Positions 32,572 through 42,011 are shown, counted from the first letter of the stretch. The stretch: 43,202 bases of DNA from Candidatus Cloacimonadota bacterium (GCA_029561955.1 JAKQWO010000002.1:1-43202), one strand, 5' to 3'. The notes: generated by a model not told the origin, from the sequence alone. Made by a program: numbers and translations.

Positions 32572-32760
32572 ATGAAGAAAGTTCTTTTACTGACCCTTAT
32601 CGCAATGTTGCTTTTCGGCATCATGGCATGCAAACCCAAAGTTGAAGAGCCCCCAGTGGAAGAAACCCCCGTGGAAGAAGCTCCCGTCGAAGAAGCTCCT
32701 GTAGAAGAAGCTCCCGTCGAAGGCCAAGCTGCACCCGCTGAAGCTCCCGCAACAAAGTAA
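32572..32760 (+). CDS. Small lipoprotein with E-A-P-V-E repeats
   Basis: A 62-residue lipoprotein: signal MKKVLLLTLIAMLLFGIMAC with C20, then a mature part of 42 residues made almost only of Glu, Pro, Val, Ala and Lys. The core is VEEPPVEETPVEEAPVEEA... with five near-identical units of five residues; the tail is GQAAPAEAPATK. It probably hangs a flexible acidic spacer from the membrane, as small Lpp-like or spacer lipoproteins do; no function is proven. GGAGG lies before the ATG and a strong terminator follows, so it is a single-gene unit with its own promoter and a long leader. Confidence 0.88.
   Translation: MKKVLLLTLIAMLLFGIMACKPKVEEPPVEETPVEEAPVEEAPVEEAPVEGQAAPAEAPATK
32644..32718 (+). 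repeat. Five 15-nt tandem repeats inside the small lipoprotein
   Basis: Units of the type GAAGAAGCTCCCGTC start at 32,644, 32,659, 32,674, 32,689 and 32,704. The last three are almost identical in DNA, so copy number could change by slippage without breaking the frame. Confidence 0.9.
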
Positions 32761-32798
32761 CTAAACAATCAATTGCCTAATTAGCGCAGTCCTTAAAA

Positions 32799-32831
32799 AC
32801 GGCCACCTCCTTTTGGTGGTCGTTTTTTTTT
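32799..32831 (+). terminator. Intrinsic terminator of the small lipoprotein gene
   Basis: ACGGCCACC and GGTGGTCGT form a stem with a TCCTTTT loop, followed by nine T residues (32,823-32,831). Confidence 0.95.
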
Positions 32832-32981
32832 GCTCATGATTTCCTCAAGGATATGACAGCCACTCTGAACTAAAGCGGTCGATGAATGACCCCACAACTC
32901 ATGGCAGCTTCACTGCAGTTGCCAGTAAGCCTTCAGATATGGATGAGAAGTGCTGTGGAGGGGAAAGTGTTTGTGGATTAC
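32832..32981. other. Non-coding gap between two facing terminators
   Basis: The 340-bp gap 32,761-33,100 holds the plus-strand terminator above and the minus-strand terminator at 32,982-33,004. In between I see no dyad, RNA or convincing gene; short frames there would run through the terminators. Confidence 0.6.
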
Positions 32982-33004
32982 AAAAAAAGCCAGCGGTAGC
33001 TGGC
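32982..33004 (-). terminator. Intrinsic terminator of the dapA-nfeD operon
   Basis: On the minus strand GCCAGC-TACC-GCTGGC (33,004-32,989) is followed by TTTTTTT (32,988-32,982), about 96 bp after the nfeD-like stop. Confidence 0.9.
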
Positions 33005-33100
33005 CCTTTAATTCGTGTAATTCGTGGGAAAAAGAAAAAGCTCCAGAGCTGTGCGAGTCTTAGCCAAGAACACACGCATCTCTGAAGTTAGCGAAGCGGA

Positions 33101-33571
33101 TCACAACTGCGTCGAAGCCGCCTCTTCCTCTTTCACAATCAGCTTATTTCCGTCTATGCCCAGAACCACGACACGGCTATCCACCTCGATTTCGCTCTCA
33201 TCTTCACAGATTGCAGACCACTCTTCGCCGCCGATCTTCACTCTGCCCCTGCTTTGTGGGTAAATCTTTTGCGTCACCACTCCCGTCTTGCCTTTCAGCG
33301 CATAGACGTTCGTTTCCGCACCTGAATCTGCTAACACCTTTTTACCCAGTTTCCTCATCAGCAGGAAGGCTGCAAAGCTCAGCACCGCAAAGATAAGCAA
33401 CTGTCCAAACAGGCTGTTGCGGATAAAGGGAGTGAGGCTGAGTAACGAGGTTGCTATCGCTCCCACTCCCAAAGCCAAAAAGAAGAATGCGGGATCAAAG
33501 ATTTCGATGATCACGCTGATGATGCCGATGATCAGCCATACTGCCCAGGGTTCCAAGCCAAATAAAGACAT
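33101..33571 (-). CDS. NfeD-family membrane protein (short form)
   Basis: A 156-residue membrane protein with three or four hydrophobic helices in the first 85 residues (VWLIIGIISVIIEIFDPAFFFLALGVGAIATSLLSL) and a C-terminal OB-fold domain (GKTGVVTQKIYPQSRGRVKIGGEEWSAICEDESEIEVDSRVVVLGIDGNKLIV), the standard short NfeD/YbbK layout. Partners are usually stomatin/SPFH proteins; none adjoins it here. It is the last gene of the dapA operon, starting 9 bp after the DUF4349 gene. Confidence 0.92.
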   Translation of the reverse strand: MSLFGLEPWAVWLIIGIISVIIEIFDPAFFFLALGVGAIATSLLSLTPFIRNSLFGQLLIFAVLSFAAFLLMRKLGKKVLADSGAETNVYALKGKTGVVTQKIYPQSRGRVKIGGEEWSAICEDESEIEVDSRVVVLGIDGNKLIVKEEEAASTQL

Positions 33572-33580
33572 GATGATTCC

Positions 33581-34486
33581 CTATTCTTCGGGTTTTTCTT
33601 CCCCTTCTCTCGGTGTGGTGGCCTTGTCTTTGTAGATGCGTTTTACTTTGCGTTTGCTGCTGCGCCCGTAGCCTTTGCTGGAGTAGTATCTCCCGCTATA
33701 GGAGCTATATCCACCGTATTGATAGGGGCTGAACATGCCACCTTTGCCCGTGATGCCTTTAAATCCCATGAGGGCGAGTAGATACATCAAGAGCCGCGTC
33801 CCGTAATAGATCAGGATGGATGTCACAAACAAGAATCCCAAGACAGTGAGGTAATATATCGCCATATCGCCGACACTTCGGATGGTGCTGGTTTGCTTGC
33901 CACTCGGGACCAGGCTTACATAGACCAGGAAGGAATCTGAACGTCTGAGGTCATCCAGCTTTTGCTGGCTGCGTCTGATCTGATCTCTGAGGCTTTCTTT
34001 GCGTCTGAGTTCCGCATCTGACGGGACTCTGATCTTATCCAGTTCGGCTAAGTCTTTTTCATAGGAAGCCAGGTTTGCGCTTTCGATCTCGACATTTGTA
34101 TTCACCAGAGAGGTGTCCACAACCTCCAACTCCGAGCCTATAGAGCCGATCTTGCTCAGCTCGTTTCTCAGCGCATTGAGCCTGCTTTTTTCCAAACTAA
34201 AGACAAAAACACCATAATTGCCCTTGATATCACGCATATCCGTGCGCAAAGAATAGCTGTCCAGCAGTTGATTCATTTTGTCCAAAGACGCTTTAAGGTC
34301 ACCGCTGCTGAGCTCAAAGCTGATCTTATTCAGCCAGTTACGTTTTTGAAACTCTGATTGTGGCTTTTTCAAATCTACGGAATGCTGCCCCTTGCCACCT
34401 CTGAAGTGGTATACGGTTATCAAGAGTGCCAAGAATACCAAGAAGACGGCTACTCCCTGAACTTTCCTTAATGTTGACGACTTCAC
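33581..34486 (-). CDS. DUF4349-domain membrane protein with Gly/Tyr/Ser-rich tail
   Basis: A 301-residue protein with an N-terminal membrane anchor (about 10-28), a DUF4349-like region (GNYGVFVFSLEKSRLNALRNELSKIGSI and a coiled-coil of DLAELDKIRVPSDAELRRKESLRDQIRRSQQKLDDLRRSD-type residues, about 140-200), a second transmembrane segment (about 215-245) and a Tyr/Gly/Ser-rich positively charged tail (SPYQYGGYSSYSGRYYSSKGYGRSS). Function of the family is unknown. Start is GTG with GAGGAAATT upstream, 8 bp after the recN stop. It lies between recN and nfeD; the tail may be a low-complexity interaction region. Confidence 0.72.
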   Translation of the reverse strand: MKSSTLRKVQGVAVFLVFLALLITVYHFRGGKGQHSVDLKKPQSEFQKRNWLNKISFELSSGDLKASLDKMNQLLDSYSLRTDMRDIKGNYGVFVFSLEKSRLNALRNELSKIGSIGSELEVVDTSLVNTNVEIESANLASYEKDLAELDKIRVPSDAELRRKESLRDQIRRSQQKLDDLRRSDSFLVYVSLVPSGKQTSTIRSVGDMAIYYLTVLGFLFVTSILIYYGTRLLMYLLALMGFKGITGKGGMFSPYQYGGYSSYSGRYYSSKGYGRSSKRKVKRIYKDKATTPREGEEKPEE

Positions 34487-34494
34487 AATTTCCT

Positions 34495-36195
34495 CTATTC
34501 CTTTAATTTTGTTTTTAGTAGTTGGTTTGCATGTTCCCGTGAAGCCTCCGTCACTTTTCCGGAAAGCATCCTGGCTAGTTCCAGTGTGCGCTCCGAATCG
34601 TTTAAGGGCTTCATTTTGATCACTGTTTTCAAGTCTTGGATCTGCTTTTCTATGGCGATGTGATGGTCAGCAGATGCCGCAATCACCGCCAAGTGCGTCA
34701 CGCAAAACACCTGATGGTTAAAACTCAGCTCCCGAATGACAGCGGCGACAGCTTCGGCGGTTTTGCCACCCAGGCCGGCGTCAATCTCATCGAGGATCAT
34801 CAAAAGTGGCTCCATGCGCCCTGCCAACACCTTTTTGATAGCCAGAAGCACGCGGGAAAGTTCTCCTCCCGAGGCAACTGATGCCAGAGGCGCAAGCTCC
34901 GTGCCAGGATTGGCACTAAAGCGAAACTCACAGCTCTCGGCTCCACTCAAAGAGATGGCAGCAAGGCACTCGGACGATAACAATTCATCTGTGGCTTTTC
35001 TGTCAATACTTATCTCAAAACGAGCGTTGGCAATTGCCAGACTGCGGATGGCGATTTGCAGCTCTGATGCGAGTCTATCCGCTGCAGCCTCTCTTTTTTT
35101 GCTCAATACAGTCTGAATATCTTTTAGCTTCGAGAAATCCACCTCAATCTGCTTACTCAGCTCCTCGATTCTCTCATCCAAACTGTCAAAATCCAAAATC
35201 GAAGCTCGTTTCTCTTTAAAAAGCTGCTCAAGCTCGACGGTATCCCGCACCCGATGCTTATAGAGCAGGGAGTTGATCTGATCCAAACGCTGCGTTATCT
35301 GCTCCAGACGCACCTCATCATCATCGCTCATGAAGGTCAGGCTATTCATCTCGCCCTCACAATCGCTGATGATCTGCGCCGCATCTGCGAGCGCCTGATA
35401 CAATTGCGCTATTGTTTCGTCCAAGCCCTTCAGCCTATCAAGCGAAGACAAAGCAGAGCGGATCACGTCCATCACACTGCCCTCTGTCTCGTAAAACTCA
35501 TACCCGATGCGCCCTCCCAGCTCCCGGATCTGCTGCAGATGTGAAATCCTTTCGTGTTCTTTGTCCAAGAGCTGCTCTTCGCCTGCTGAAATCGCTGCCG
35601 CTTCCAGCTCTTCCAGTTGAAACCGATACAGCTCTTCCAGTTGGCGGTTGCGCTCTTTCAGCTCTTTATGTTCCTCAAGTTGCCTGACCATAGAGCGCAG
35701 CTTTTGCAGTTGCGATGCGTGTTCTTTGCGCAATTCCGTGCTACCGGCATAGAGATCCAGCACCTCCAGTTGAAAGGAGGGCATGAGCAGCCGTTGTTGG
35801 TCTCTTTGATGGTGAAAGTCGATCAATAGCGGCCTGAGCTCCTGCATCAGGCTGGCCGTCACCTTGCGCCCATTGATAAAGTAGGACGAACGCCCATTTT
35901 CACTGACTCGTCTGGCCAAAGTGAGCTGCTCTGCGTCGTTATATTCCAGTTCTTCCAGCTTTTCCTGCAGAGCTTGATTGTCACCCAGCTCAAAATCCGC
36001 TTCCAAATAGACTGGTTTAGCGCCATCCCAGGGCTCAGCCGCAAAACCTTTATCTGCAAAGATCAGCGAGATCGCACCCACGAGGATGGTCTTGCCCGCT
36101 CCCGTCTCTCCCGTAAGCGCCGTCATGCCGGGCTCAAAATAAAGCTCCTGATCCGGCACAAAGAGATAGTTAGAGATTTTGATCCTGCTGAGCAT
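34495..36195 (-). CDS. recN: DNA repair protein RecN
   Basis: RecN is an SMC-like ATPase for double-strand break repair. The N-terminal Walker A GETGAGKTI lies after LSRIKISNYLFVPDQELYFEPG; a long coiled coil (about 155-380) follows; the C-terminal half holds the signature LASVASGGELSRVLLAIKKVL and Walker B LLMILDEIDAGLGG. At 566 residues it is normal. The stop of nadK and the ATG share one base (TAATG), so translation is coupled; the DUF4349 gene follows 8 bp after its stop. Confidence 0.97.
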   Translation of the reverse strand: MLSRIKISNYLFVPDQELYFEPGMTALTGETGAGKTILVGAISLIFADKGFAAEPWDGAKPVYLEADFELGDNQALQEKLEELEYNDAEQLTLARRVSENGRSSYFINGRKVTASLMQELRPLLIDFHHQRDQQRLLMPSFQLEVLDLYAGSTELRKEHASQLQKLRSMVRQLEEHKELKERNRQLEELYRFQLEELEAAAISAGEEQLLDKEHERISHLQQIRELGGRIGYEFYETEGSVMDVIRSALSSLDRLKGLDETIAQLYQALADAAQIISDCEGEMNSLTFMSDDDEVRLEQITQRLDQINSLLYKHRVRDTVELEQLFKEKRASILDFDSLDERIEELSKQIEVDFSKLKDIQTVLSKKREAAADRLASELQIAIRSLAIANARFEISIDRKATDELLSSECLAAISLSGAESCEFRFSANPGTELAPLASVASGGELSRVLLAIKKVLAGRMEPLLMILDEIDAGLGGKTAEAVAAVIRELSFNHQVFCVTHLAVIAASADHHIAIEKQIQDLKTVIKMKPLNDSERTLELARMLSGKVTEASREHANQLLKTKLKE

Positions 36196-37049
36196 TACTT
36201 ACCTAAATGCAGTTTATTTCTCAAGGTGCGATAGAAGGTGCGGTCGGAGAGCTTGACAAAATCCACTTTCACATCTGCTTCCGTGACGATCACTTCGTCT
36301 CCCACCAGCATCTGATGCACGTTTTCACCATCCAGTTGCAGCCAGGCCGGCTCATGCAGCCCCGTCACCTTCAGGCAAATTTTGTTGGTGGAGGGAAAGA
36401 CCATAGGCCGGATGGAAAGCAGATGAGGATTGAGGTGGCTCACCACGATTGCTCTCATCTCAGGCGTGAGCAGTGGCCCGCCCGCAGAGAGGTTGTAAGC
36501 CGTGGAACCCGTAGGTGTGCAGGCAATTGCGCCATCACAGCGCGCACTGAAGACAAAGCGCCCTTCGCTATAGGTGCGAATGTTGATCATCCGTGGCGTT
36601 TCCGCCTTGTAGATCACCGCATCATTGAGTGCCAGGCCCTCAAAGATCACCTTCCCCTCGCGCTTCAGCTTGCAATTGAGCAAGATTCGGCTGATCAACT
36701 TGTGCTTTTCGTGGATCAGGTATGGGATAAAGCTCTCCAGTTCTTTGAAGGTGGTTTCAGAGAGGAAGCCCAGCCAGCCCAGGTTGATGCCCAAAATTGG
36801 TGCTCTGGTGAGGATGGCGATAGTTTTGGCTCTGAGGATGGTTCCATCTCCGCCAAAAACGAGAACACATTCTATCCACGGCATCTTCCCATGATCATGA
36901 TCGCAGCATGGCATTTTAGCGGGGAGGATGTCACGCTGTGCCTTGGTACCATAAAACCTGAGCCCAAAACGATCATTCAGCTCAGCCAAGAGCTTGAAGA
37001 TGGGCTCGGTATCAAGATTGGGGTTGATATAGACGGCAAACTGTTGCAT
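36195..37049 (-). CDS. nadK: NAD kinase
   Basis: NadK phosphorylates NAD to NADP using ATP or polyphosphate. The GGDGT motif (residues 66-70, VFGGDGTILRA) and the NE/D-type active-site stretch, GIACTPTGSTAYNLSAGGPLL, are both present. At 284 residues it is full length. Its ATG overlaps the rsgA stop (TAATG) and its own stop overlaps the recN ATG. nadK beside recN is a recurring arrangement in many bacteria, a statement from general knowledge. Confidence 0.97.
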   Translation of the reverse strand: MQQFAVYINPNLDTEPIFKLLAELNDRFGLRFYGTKAQRDILPAKMPCCDHDHGKMPWIECVLVFGGDGTILRAKTIAILTRAPILGINLGWLGFLSETTFKELESFIPYLIHEKHKLISRILLNCKLKREGKVIFEGLALNDAVIYKAETPRMINIRTYSEGRFVFSARCDGAIACTPTGSTAYNLSAGGPLLTPEMRAIVVSHLNPHLLSIRPMVFPSTNKICLKVTGLHEPAWLQLDGENVHQMLVGDEVIVTEADVKVDFVKLSDRTFYRTLRNKLHLGK

Positions 37050-38116
37050 TATAAACTTTCCCTCAGTGCTAAATAGGAATCATATCTCTCGATGGGGATC
37101 ACGCCTTCTTCCACCGCTTGTATCACGCCGCAATGCTCCTCATGAGTATGGCTGCAATCCCTGAAATGACAACTCGCCAAAAAGTGTGAAAACCCCGGGA
37201 ACACACGTGGAATCTGATCCTTATCGTTAGCATGCAGATTGATGGTCTTGATGCCGGGTGTATCCAGCAGGTGTCCGCCAAAATCCCAAGGAATCAGCGT
37301 AGCACGGGTGGTGGTATGGCGGCCTTTTTCGTTGTATTTGCTCACCTGCGCTGTTTCCAGATCCAGTCCCGGCTGCAGGTAGTTGATCAACGAGCTCTTC
37401 CCCGTTCCAGACTGCCCGGAAAACACGCTATCCTTATCCTTGAGCGCTTTTCTCAGCTCCTCCATCCCCTCACCGCTTACGGTGGAGGTTGCAATCAAAG
37501 TATAGCCCATATCCAAGTAAAAACCGCTCAGCTCCTCAAAATCTTCCGGATACTCGCAGAGGTCGATTTTGTTGATCACGATGATGGGCTTGATCTCCTG
37601 CAGCGTGGCGATACAGATGTAGCGGTCGATCAGCCCGGCTTTGATATTGGGTTTGGCCCAAGAACTGGTGATGATCACTTGATCTATATTTGCCGCAATC
37701 AGGATTTCCTTTTGAAATGAGCCGGAGGTATAGCGCGAAAGCGTGTTTGTGCGCGGTAAAACCTGCTCGATCCGATAGTCCGGCTCGGTGGAAATATCCA
37801 CCATCACCCGATCTCCCACCGCAGCAACGCCCAGGCTGTCATAGAGAAACTGCCTCAACCTGCCGCTCAAAGTGGCTTCATAAAAGACGCCATCTGCCTC
37901 CACGATGTAGTTGTAATTGGAGTGGATTTCACTGATGCGTGCTGGCACCAGCTCAGCATCCTGCTTGAAGCTGAGCTCCATCTTCTCCGCTATCCGCTTG
38001 CTTTTGTAGGGCGTAGCTTCTTTGAGATCGTCCAAAACCTCCACATCCGGCAGATTGATGGCTTTCAACCTGCCGTATCTGGTAGGTCTTTGTCTTCGCT
38101 TGGTTTTTTGTCTCAA
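37049..38116 (-). CDS. rsgA: Ribosome small-subunit-dependent GTPase RsgA
   Basis: RsgA is a circularly permuted GTPase that matures the 30S subunit. The order is G4 (NKIDL), G1 (SGQSGTGKSSLINYL) and G3 (DTPGI), with the N-terminal OB-fold and the C-terminal zinc site (CHFRDCSHTHEEHC). At 355 residues it has a longer charged N-terminus (RQKTKRRQRPTRYGR) than usual, a plausible rRNA-binding tail. The start is TTG overlapping the M16 protease stop (TTGA), so translation is coupled. Confidence 0.95.
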   Translation of the reverse strand: MRQKTKRRQRPTRYGRLKAINLPDVEVLDDLKEATPYKSKRIAEKMELSFKQDAELVPARISEIHSNYNYIVEADGVFYEATLSGRLRQFLYDSLGVAAVGDRVMVDISTEPDYRIEQVLPRTNTLSRYTSGSFQKEILIAANIDQVIITSSWAKPNIKAGLIDRYICIATLQEIKPIIVINKIDLCEYPEDFEELSGFYLDMGYTLIATSTVSGEGMEELRKALKDKDSVFSGQSGTGKSSLINYLQPGLDLETAQVSKYNEKGRHTTTRATLIPWDFGGHLLDTPGIKTINLHANDKDQIPRVFPGFSHFLASCHFRDCSHTHEEHCGVIQAVEEGVIPIERYDSYLALRESL

Positions 38117-41040
38117 GGCTGTTTCGGGTACATTGAGCTGATCTTGGTGAAGAGGTCAGCGTTTTCCTTTATCTTTTCTTCGTTGCCAAACACGCAGATA
38201 TGGTCGTTCTTCATCAGGGCTTCGATCAAGCTGGCAGCCTTCCTCACGCCTTCCAAAGTGGTGGTAAGCACCTCGGTGCGCAACTGCTGTCTATCTTCTT
38301 GAGTAAAGCCGGTGATATAGTCCTCATCTCCCTGTGCGCCAACCTGTTCCGGCGTCTTGGGTCTATCCAGTTTGGAGATTTCACCGATGATGTATTTTTC
38401 CATTTCTCTGTCTGTTGCCGTGAATTCACGCAGCAGCTTTGGCACTTGGTTGTAGGTATTCAAGGTTTCTTTGAGGTTGGGGTCTCTGTAGGAGCAGAAA
38501 TACAAAAATCCAGTAGGTGAGAAATTGCACATCGCACCGTAGGCTCCACCTTTCACTCTCAGCTCCTGATACAGCAGGTTGCTGGCGAGGATGTTGTTAA
38601 CCACTCTCAGCTTGCCGGAGAAGGAGTAGCCCTTGTAGAAGAAGTTTCCACCTTTGGCTACAAATTGCACCTGCACCGGTGCGGTGATCCCTTCGGACTG
38701 CTTGATCGTCTCAAAAGGCGCATCCATCGGCTGGTAGGCCTCTTTGGAGATATTGGCCACCATGGGCACCAGATGACCGAAAGCCTTTTCTATCCCCGCC
38801 GCATCCGCAGTGAGGCTGATGATCAGGTTGTGCGAGGTGAAGAAGGTCTTTCTCACCCATTCCAGCTCTTCCACGATCTCCGTCATATCCTCGTCCATCT
38901 TCTTGTCCAGCTCACAGAGCCAATGGAAGAAAGCCAGGCCAGAGCTCAAATCACGCCACTTGAAAAGCTGACTGAAGCTGGCAAACATACGTGTGATTGC
39001 TATAGTATGTCCCTGCATCATGATCATGGCTTCCATGCGGTTTTTCAGCTCTTTGATCAGGGTGCGCAGGCGCTGATGATCCGTGAACTGAGGCTTGAAT
39101 GCGTATTCGGAGATCAATCTCACCAATTGATCACACTTGTCGGTGACCGCTTTGCCGCTGAGCATGAATTTGGGCAGAATCTTATCCGGCTCTTGATAAT
39201 CACTCCACATATTAAAGCGTAGGTCAATGCCTCCGGTGTGGATATCCATCTCATTGGAAAGCTCGGCAAAGCTATAGTTTTCGCTGTCCAGCCTGCCTGC
39301 CAGATAGGCATAGAGCGCCAGCCAGGGAATCTCCTCCTCATCCGTGTGCGCCAGATCAAAATAGGCTTTCAGATACACGATGCCGTTGGTATTGACCTCG
39401 TGTTTGAGCAGGGTAAATTCCTCCCAAGTCTCCACTTCCGTGGGGTATGACTCCGCTTCCGGATTGATGTCTGCCAGCGTGAGTGCGGGAATCTTGGCCA
39501 AATCTTCCGGGCTGTCCTTGGTCATCTGCCAGGCTTGCAGATCAGAATTGAACTGGATCAAATCCTGGATTTCCGCTTCGCTCATCGACGCCTTACGCTG
39601 CGCCAATTCTTCCCGGAGTTTTGCATCATCTTCTTGCAGCAAACCAGCTTTAGGCTTGAGCACCACGATGCTGTGATGCGGGTTTTTGAGCATCGAGGCT
39701 TCGATCAACTTTTCGTAATAGGGCTCGGTCAAACCCCTGCGCAGCTCCTTCAAAAGCGATTCAAACTTGAGCACATGCAGTGGATCCGCACCGTGAATCC
39801 AAGCGCCATACATCGTCCAGGCATAATACAGGCCTTTGGGGAAGCCCTGCATCTGCCCTTCACGGTAGAAGAATTCACGGCTGTTCAGCGTAGCTTCGAT
39901 CAGCTTCTTATCAAATCCTTCCTTCACGATGAGCTCAAGCTCTGTGTTGATCAGCTCGATCAGCTGCTCGATGTTTGCTTCCTGCACGTGTTTGCACACG
40001 ATGCTGAAGGTGGGCTGGAGGATGTCCAGATTTTGTGAACCATAGGATTCCCCCGCCAAACCGGACTCCATGATCTTGCGCTTCAAGGGCGAAGCTATGC
40101 CATTCATCAACATATCCACCATCACATCCATGGCGCTGACCTGATCCGTATCCGTCTGCATTCCCCAGGTGTAATTTAGGCTCAGGTGGCACAATCCCGG
40201 GCCAGGTTGCCCGTCTGCGGGATATTCTCTTTCCACCCGGATCGCTTTCTTGAAAGGCTCTTGCTTCCCCACTAACACGGGGACAGGGTCTTTGTCAAAA
40301 TGGCTCAAATAATCCCTGTCCATCATCTCCAACATGGCGTCGATATCCAAATCTCCATAGAGCACCGTCTTGGAATTGGAGGGATGATAGTGCTTGCGAT
40401 GGAAGTCTGTAAAGGCTTCGTAAGTGAGGTCGGGGATGTGTTTAGGATCGCCACCGGAGGAAACTCCATAGGTAGTTTCCGGAAATTGAGCTTCGTCAGC
40501 GGCATAACGTAAAAGCGCATCCGGACTGGAATACACGCCTTTCATCTCGTTGTAGACCACACCACGGATCGCCAGCTCGTCATCCTGATTGAAGAGCTCA
40601 TAGTGCCAGCCTTCCTGATGCAAAATCTCAGGCTGCTCATAGATGCGTGGGAAAAACACTGCATCCATATACACGCGGCTCAGGTTCATAAAGTCCTGAT
40701 CATTGGTGGATGCCACCGGATAAAGCGTTACATCCGCAGCGGTCATCGCATTTACAAAGGTATTGAGCGAACCCTTGATCAGCTCCATAAAAGAGTTTTT
40801 CGCCGGAAACAGACGTGAGCCATTCAGCACCGAGTGTTCAATGATATGAGGCACTCCTGTGCTATCCGTAGGCACTGTCTTGAAGGCCACACAAAACAGC
40901 TTGTTTGTATCTTCACAAGCCAGATGAATGAGCTGGGCTCCGCTCTTGACGTGCTCATACACATCCGCTCTCATCTTGAGCTCAGCGATCTCTTGGCTAT
41001 CCTTGAGCAGGAAGCCGTGTTTGGTTTGCGCTTTTGTCAT
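38113..41040 (-). CDS. M16C metalloprotease (presequence protease-like)
   Basis: A 975-residue zinc peptidase of the insulysin/PreP class, degrading short peptides. The inverted zinc motif HxxEH is H65-I-I-E68-H69 and the third ligand is E165 in YNEMKG; all are intact. The N-terminal M16 half is followed by a hinge and a C-terminal half that lacks the motif, as expected for PreP-type clamshells. No signal peptide, so likely cytoplasmic. It overlaps rsgA at the 3' end and follows dapA after about 40 bp with an AGGAG site. Confidence 0.95.
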   Translation of the reverse strand: MTKAQTKHGFLLKDSQEIAELKMRADVYEHVKSGAQLIHLACEDTNKLFCVAFKTVPTDSTGVPHIIEHSVLNGSRLFPAKNSFMELIKGSLNTFVNAMTAADVTLYPVASTNDQDFMNLSRVYMDAVFFPRIYEQPEILHQEGWHYELFNQDDELAIRGVVYNEMKGVYSSPDALLRYAADEAQFPETTYGVSSGGDPKHIPDLTYEAFTDFHRKHYHPSNSKTVLYGDLDIDAMLEMMDRDYLSHFDKDPVPVLVGKQEPFKKAIRVEREYPADGQPGPGLCHLSLNYTWGMQTDTDQVSAMDVMVDMLMNGIASPLKRKIMESGLAGESYGSQNLDILQPTFSIVCKHVQEANIEQLIELINTELELIVKEGFDKKLIEATLNSREFFYREGQMQGFPKGLYYAWTMYGAWIHGADPLHVLKFESLLKELRRGLTEPYYEKLIEASMLKNPHHSIVVLKPKAGLLQEDDAKLREELAQRKASMSEAEIQDLIQFNSDLQAWQMTKDSPEDLAKIPALTLADINPEAESYPTEVETWEEFTLLKHEVNTNGIVYLKAYFDLAHTDEEEIPWLALYAYLAGRLDSENYSFAELSNEMDIHTGGIDLRFNMWSDYQEPDKILPKFMLSGKAVTDKCDQLVRLISEYAFKPQFTDHQRLRTLIKELKNRMEAMIMMQGHTIAITRMFASFSQLFKWRDLSSGLAFFHWLCELDKKMDEDMTEIVEELEWVRKTFFTSHNLIISLTADAAGIEKAFGHLVPMVANISKEAYQPMDAPFETIKQSEGITAPVQVQFVAKGGNFFYKGYSFSGKLRVVNNILASNLLYQELRVKGGAYGAMCNFSPTGFLYFCSYRDPNLKETLNTYNQVPKLLREFTATDREMEKYIIGEISKLDRPKTPEQVGAQGDEDYITGFTQEDRQQLRTEVLTTTLEGVRKAASLIEALMKNDHICVFGNEEKIKENADLFTKISSMYPKQP

Positions 41041-41080
41041 TTTATCTCCTGTAAAATAAGGGACCTGTGCCCCATTAAAA

Positions 41081-41959
41081 TCACTTGATCAATCCGTAGG
41101 ATCTCAGTACTTTAGCCAAAGCCTCACGATTTGCCGCTTGCAGATTGCACATCGGCAGGCGGAATTCGTTTTCTATCATGCCCATCATCGCCAGAGACTC
41201 CTTGGCGGGAATGGGATTGGTCTCGATAAACATTGCCCCGTTCAGAGCTTGCAGATGCCTGTGCTGCTCAGCGGCCTTCTGCATGTCGCCGCTCAAAGCC
41301 GTCTCGATGTGCTCACTCATCAGCTTGGGAACCACGTTGGCCGTCACGGAAATCGCACCCATGCCACCGATGGCAATCAGCGGGAAGTTGAGCGCATCCT
41401 CGCCGCTCATCACGCTAAAACCTTCAGGCGCATCACGCACGATCTGAGTGGCTTGCACCACGCTGCCACTGGCTTCTTTGATGGCCACTACGTTGGAATG
41501 CGCCTTGGCAATTTCCACCACGGCCGGCGGCAGGATATTCACGCCGGTGCGGCCCGGAACGTTGTAAATCACGATGGGCATATCCACCTTGGAGGCGATG
41601 TGCCCAAAGTATTCCACCAGACCCGCTTGCGTAGGCTTGATGTAATAGGGAGTGATCACCAGAGCGTAGTCTGCACCCAATTCCTTGGCTCTGGATGTGT
41701 TGCGCAAGGTGGTGCGCAGATTGTTTGTCCCCGTGCCAATCATCACTTTAGTCTTGCCGTCAATGCGGTTGATGGCAAAACGCAAGAGGGCTTCGCGCTC
41801 GTCAGATGCCAGAGCCGCTGCCTCTCCTGTAGTACCTAAAAGCAAAATCCCGTGCGTTCCATTCTCCAGATGGAAGTCGATCAGGGTTTCCAAAGCGGAA
41901 TAATCTACCTCACCCTTTTTGAAGGGTGTAACCAGTGCCACAAAGCTACCTTTCAACAT
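41081..41959 (-). CDS. dapA: 4-hydroxy-tetrahydrodipicolinate synthase
   Basis: DapA condenses pyruvate with aspartate semialdehyde, the first committed step to lysine and meso-diaminopimelate for cell wall. The Schiff-base lysine is K161 in AIKEASGS and the active-site tyrosine Y132 in VIYNVPGRTG; GTTGEAAAL and the early LVTPF are present. At 292 residues it is normal. The ATG at 41,959 has AGGAG 6 nt upstream (a TTG two codons earlier is less likely). It opens the seven-gene operon that ends at nfeD, with a promoter at 41,984-42,011. Confidence 0.97.
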   Translation of the reverse strand: MLKGSFVALVTPFKKGEVDYSALETLIDFHLENGTHGILLLGTTGEAAALASDEREALLRFAINRIDGKTKVMIGTGTNNLRTTLRNTSRAKELGADYALVITPYYIKPTQAGLVEYFGHIASKVDMPIVIYNVPGRTGVNILPPAVVEIAKAHSNVVAIKEASGSVVQATQIVRDAPEGFSVMSGEDALNFPLIAIGGMGAISVTANVVPKLMSEHIETALSGDMQKAAEQHRHLQALNGAMFIETNPIPAKESLAMMGMIENEFRLPMCNLQAANREALAKVLRSYGLIK

Positions 41960-41983
41960 GGTCAACTCCTTATTATATCGTTA

Positions 41984-42011
41984 ATTATCTATCGTTATTG
42001 TGGACTGCAAA
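41984..42011 (-). promoter_or_regulatory. Predicted promoter of the dapA-nfeD operon
   Basis: On the minus strand TTTGCA (42,011-42,006), a 16-nt spacer and GATAAT (41,989-41,984; five of six). The start would be near 41,977, 18 nt before the dapA ATG. Confidence 0.4.

Noticed and set aside
32478-32768. Minus-strand Ser/Thr/Gly repeat protein
   Set aside because: It is the reverse strand of the 15-nt repeats of the small lipoprotein, which has the ribosome site and signal peptide.
32882-33085. Cys-rich small protein after the lipoprotein
   Set aside because: It crosses the minus-strand terminator hairpin and has no ribosome site.
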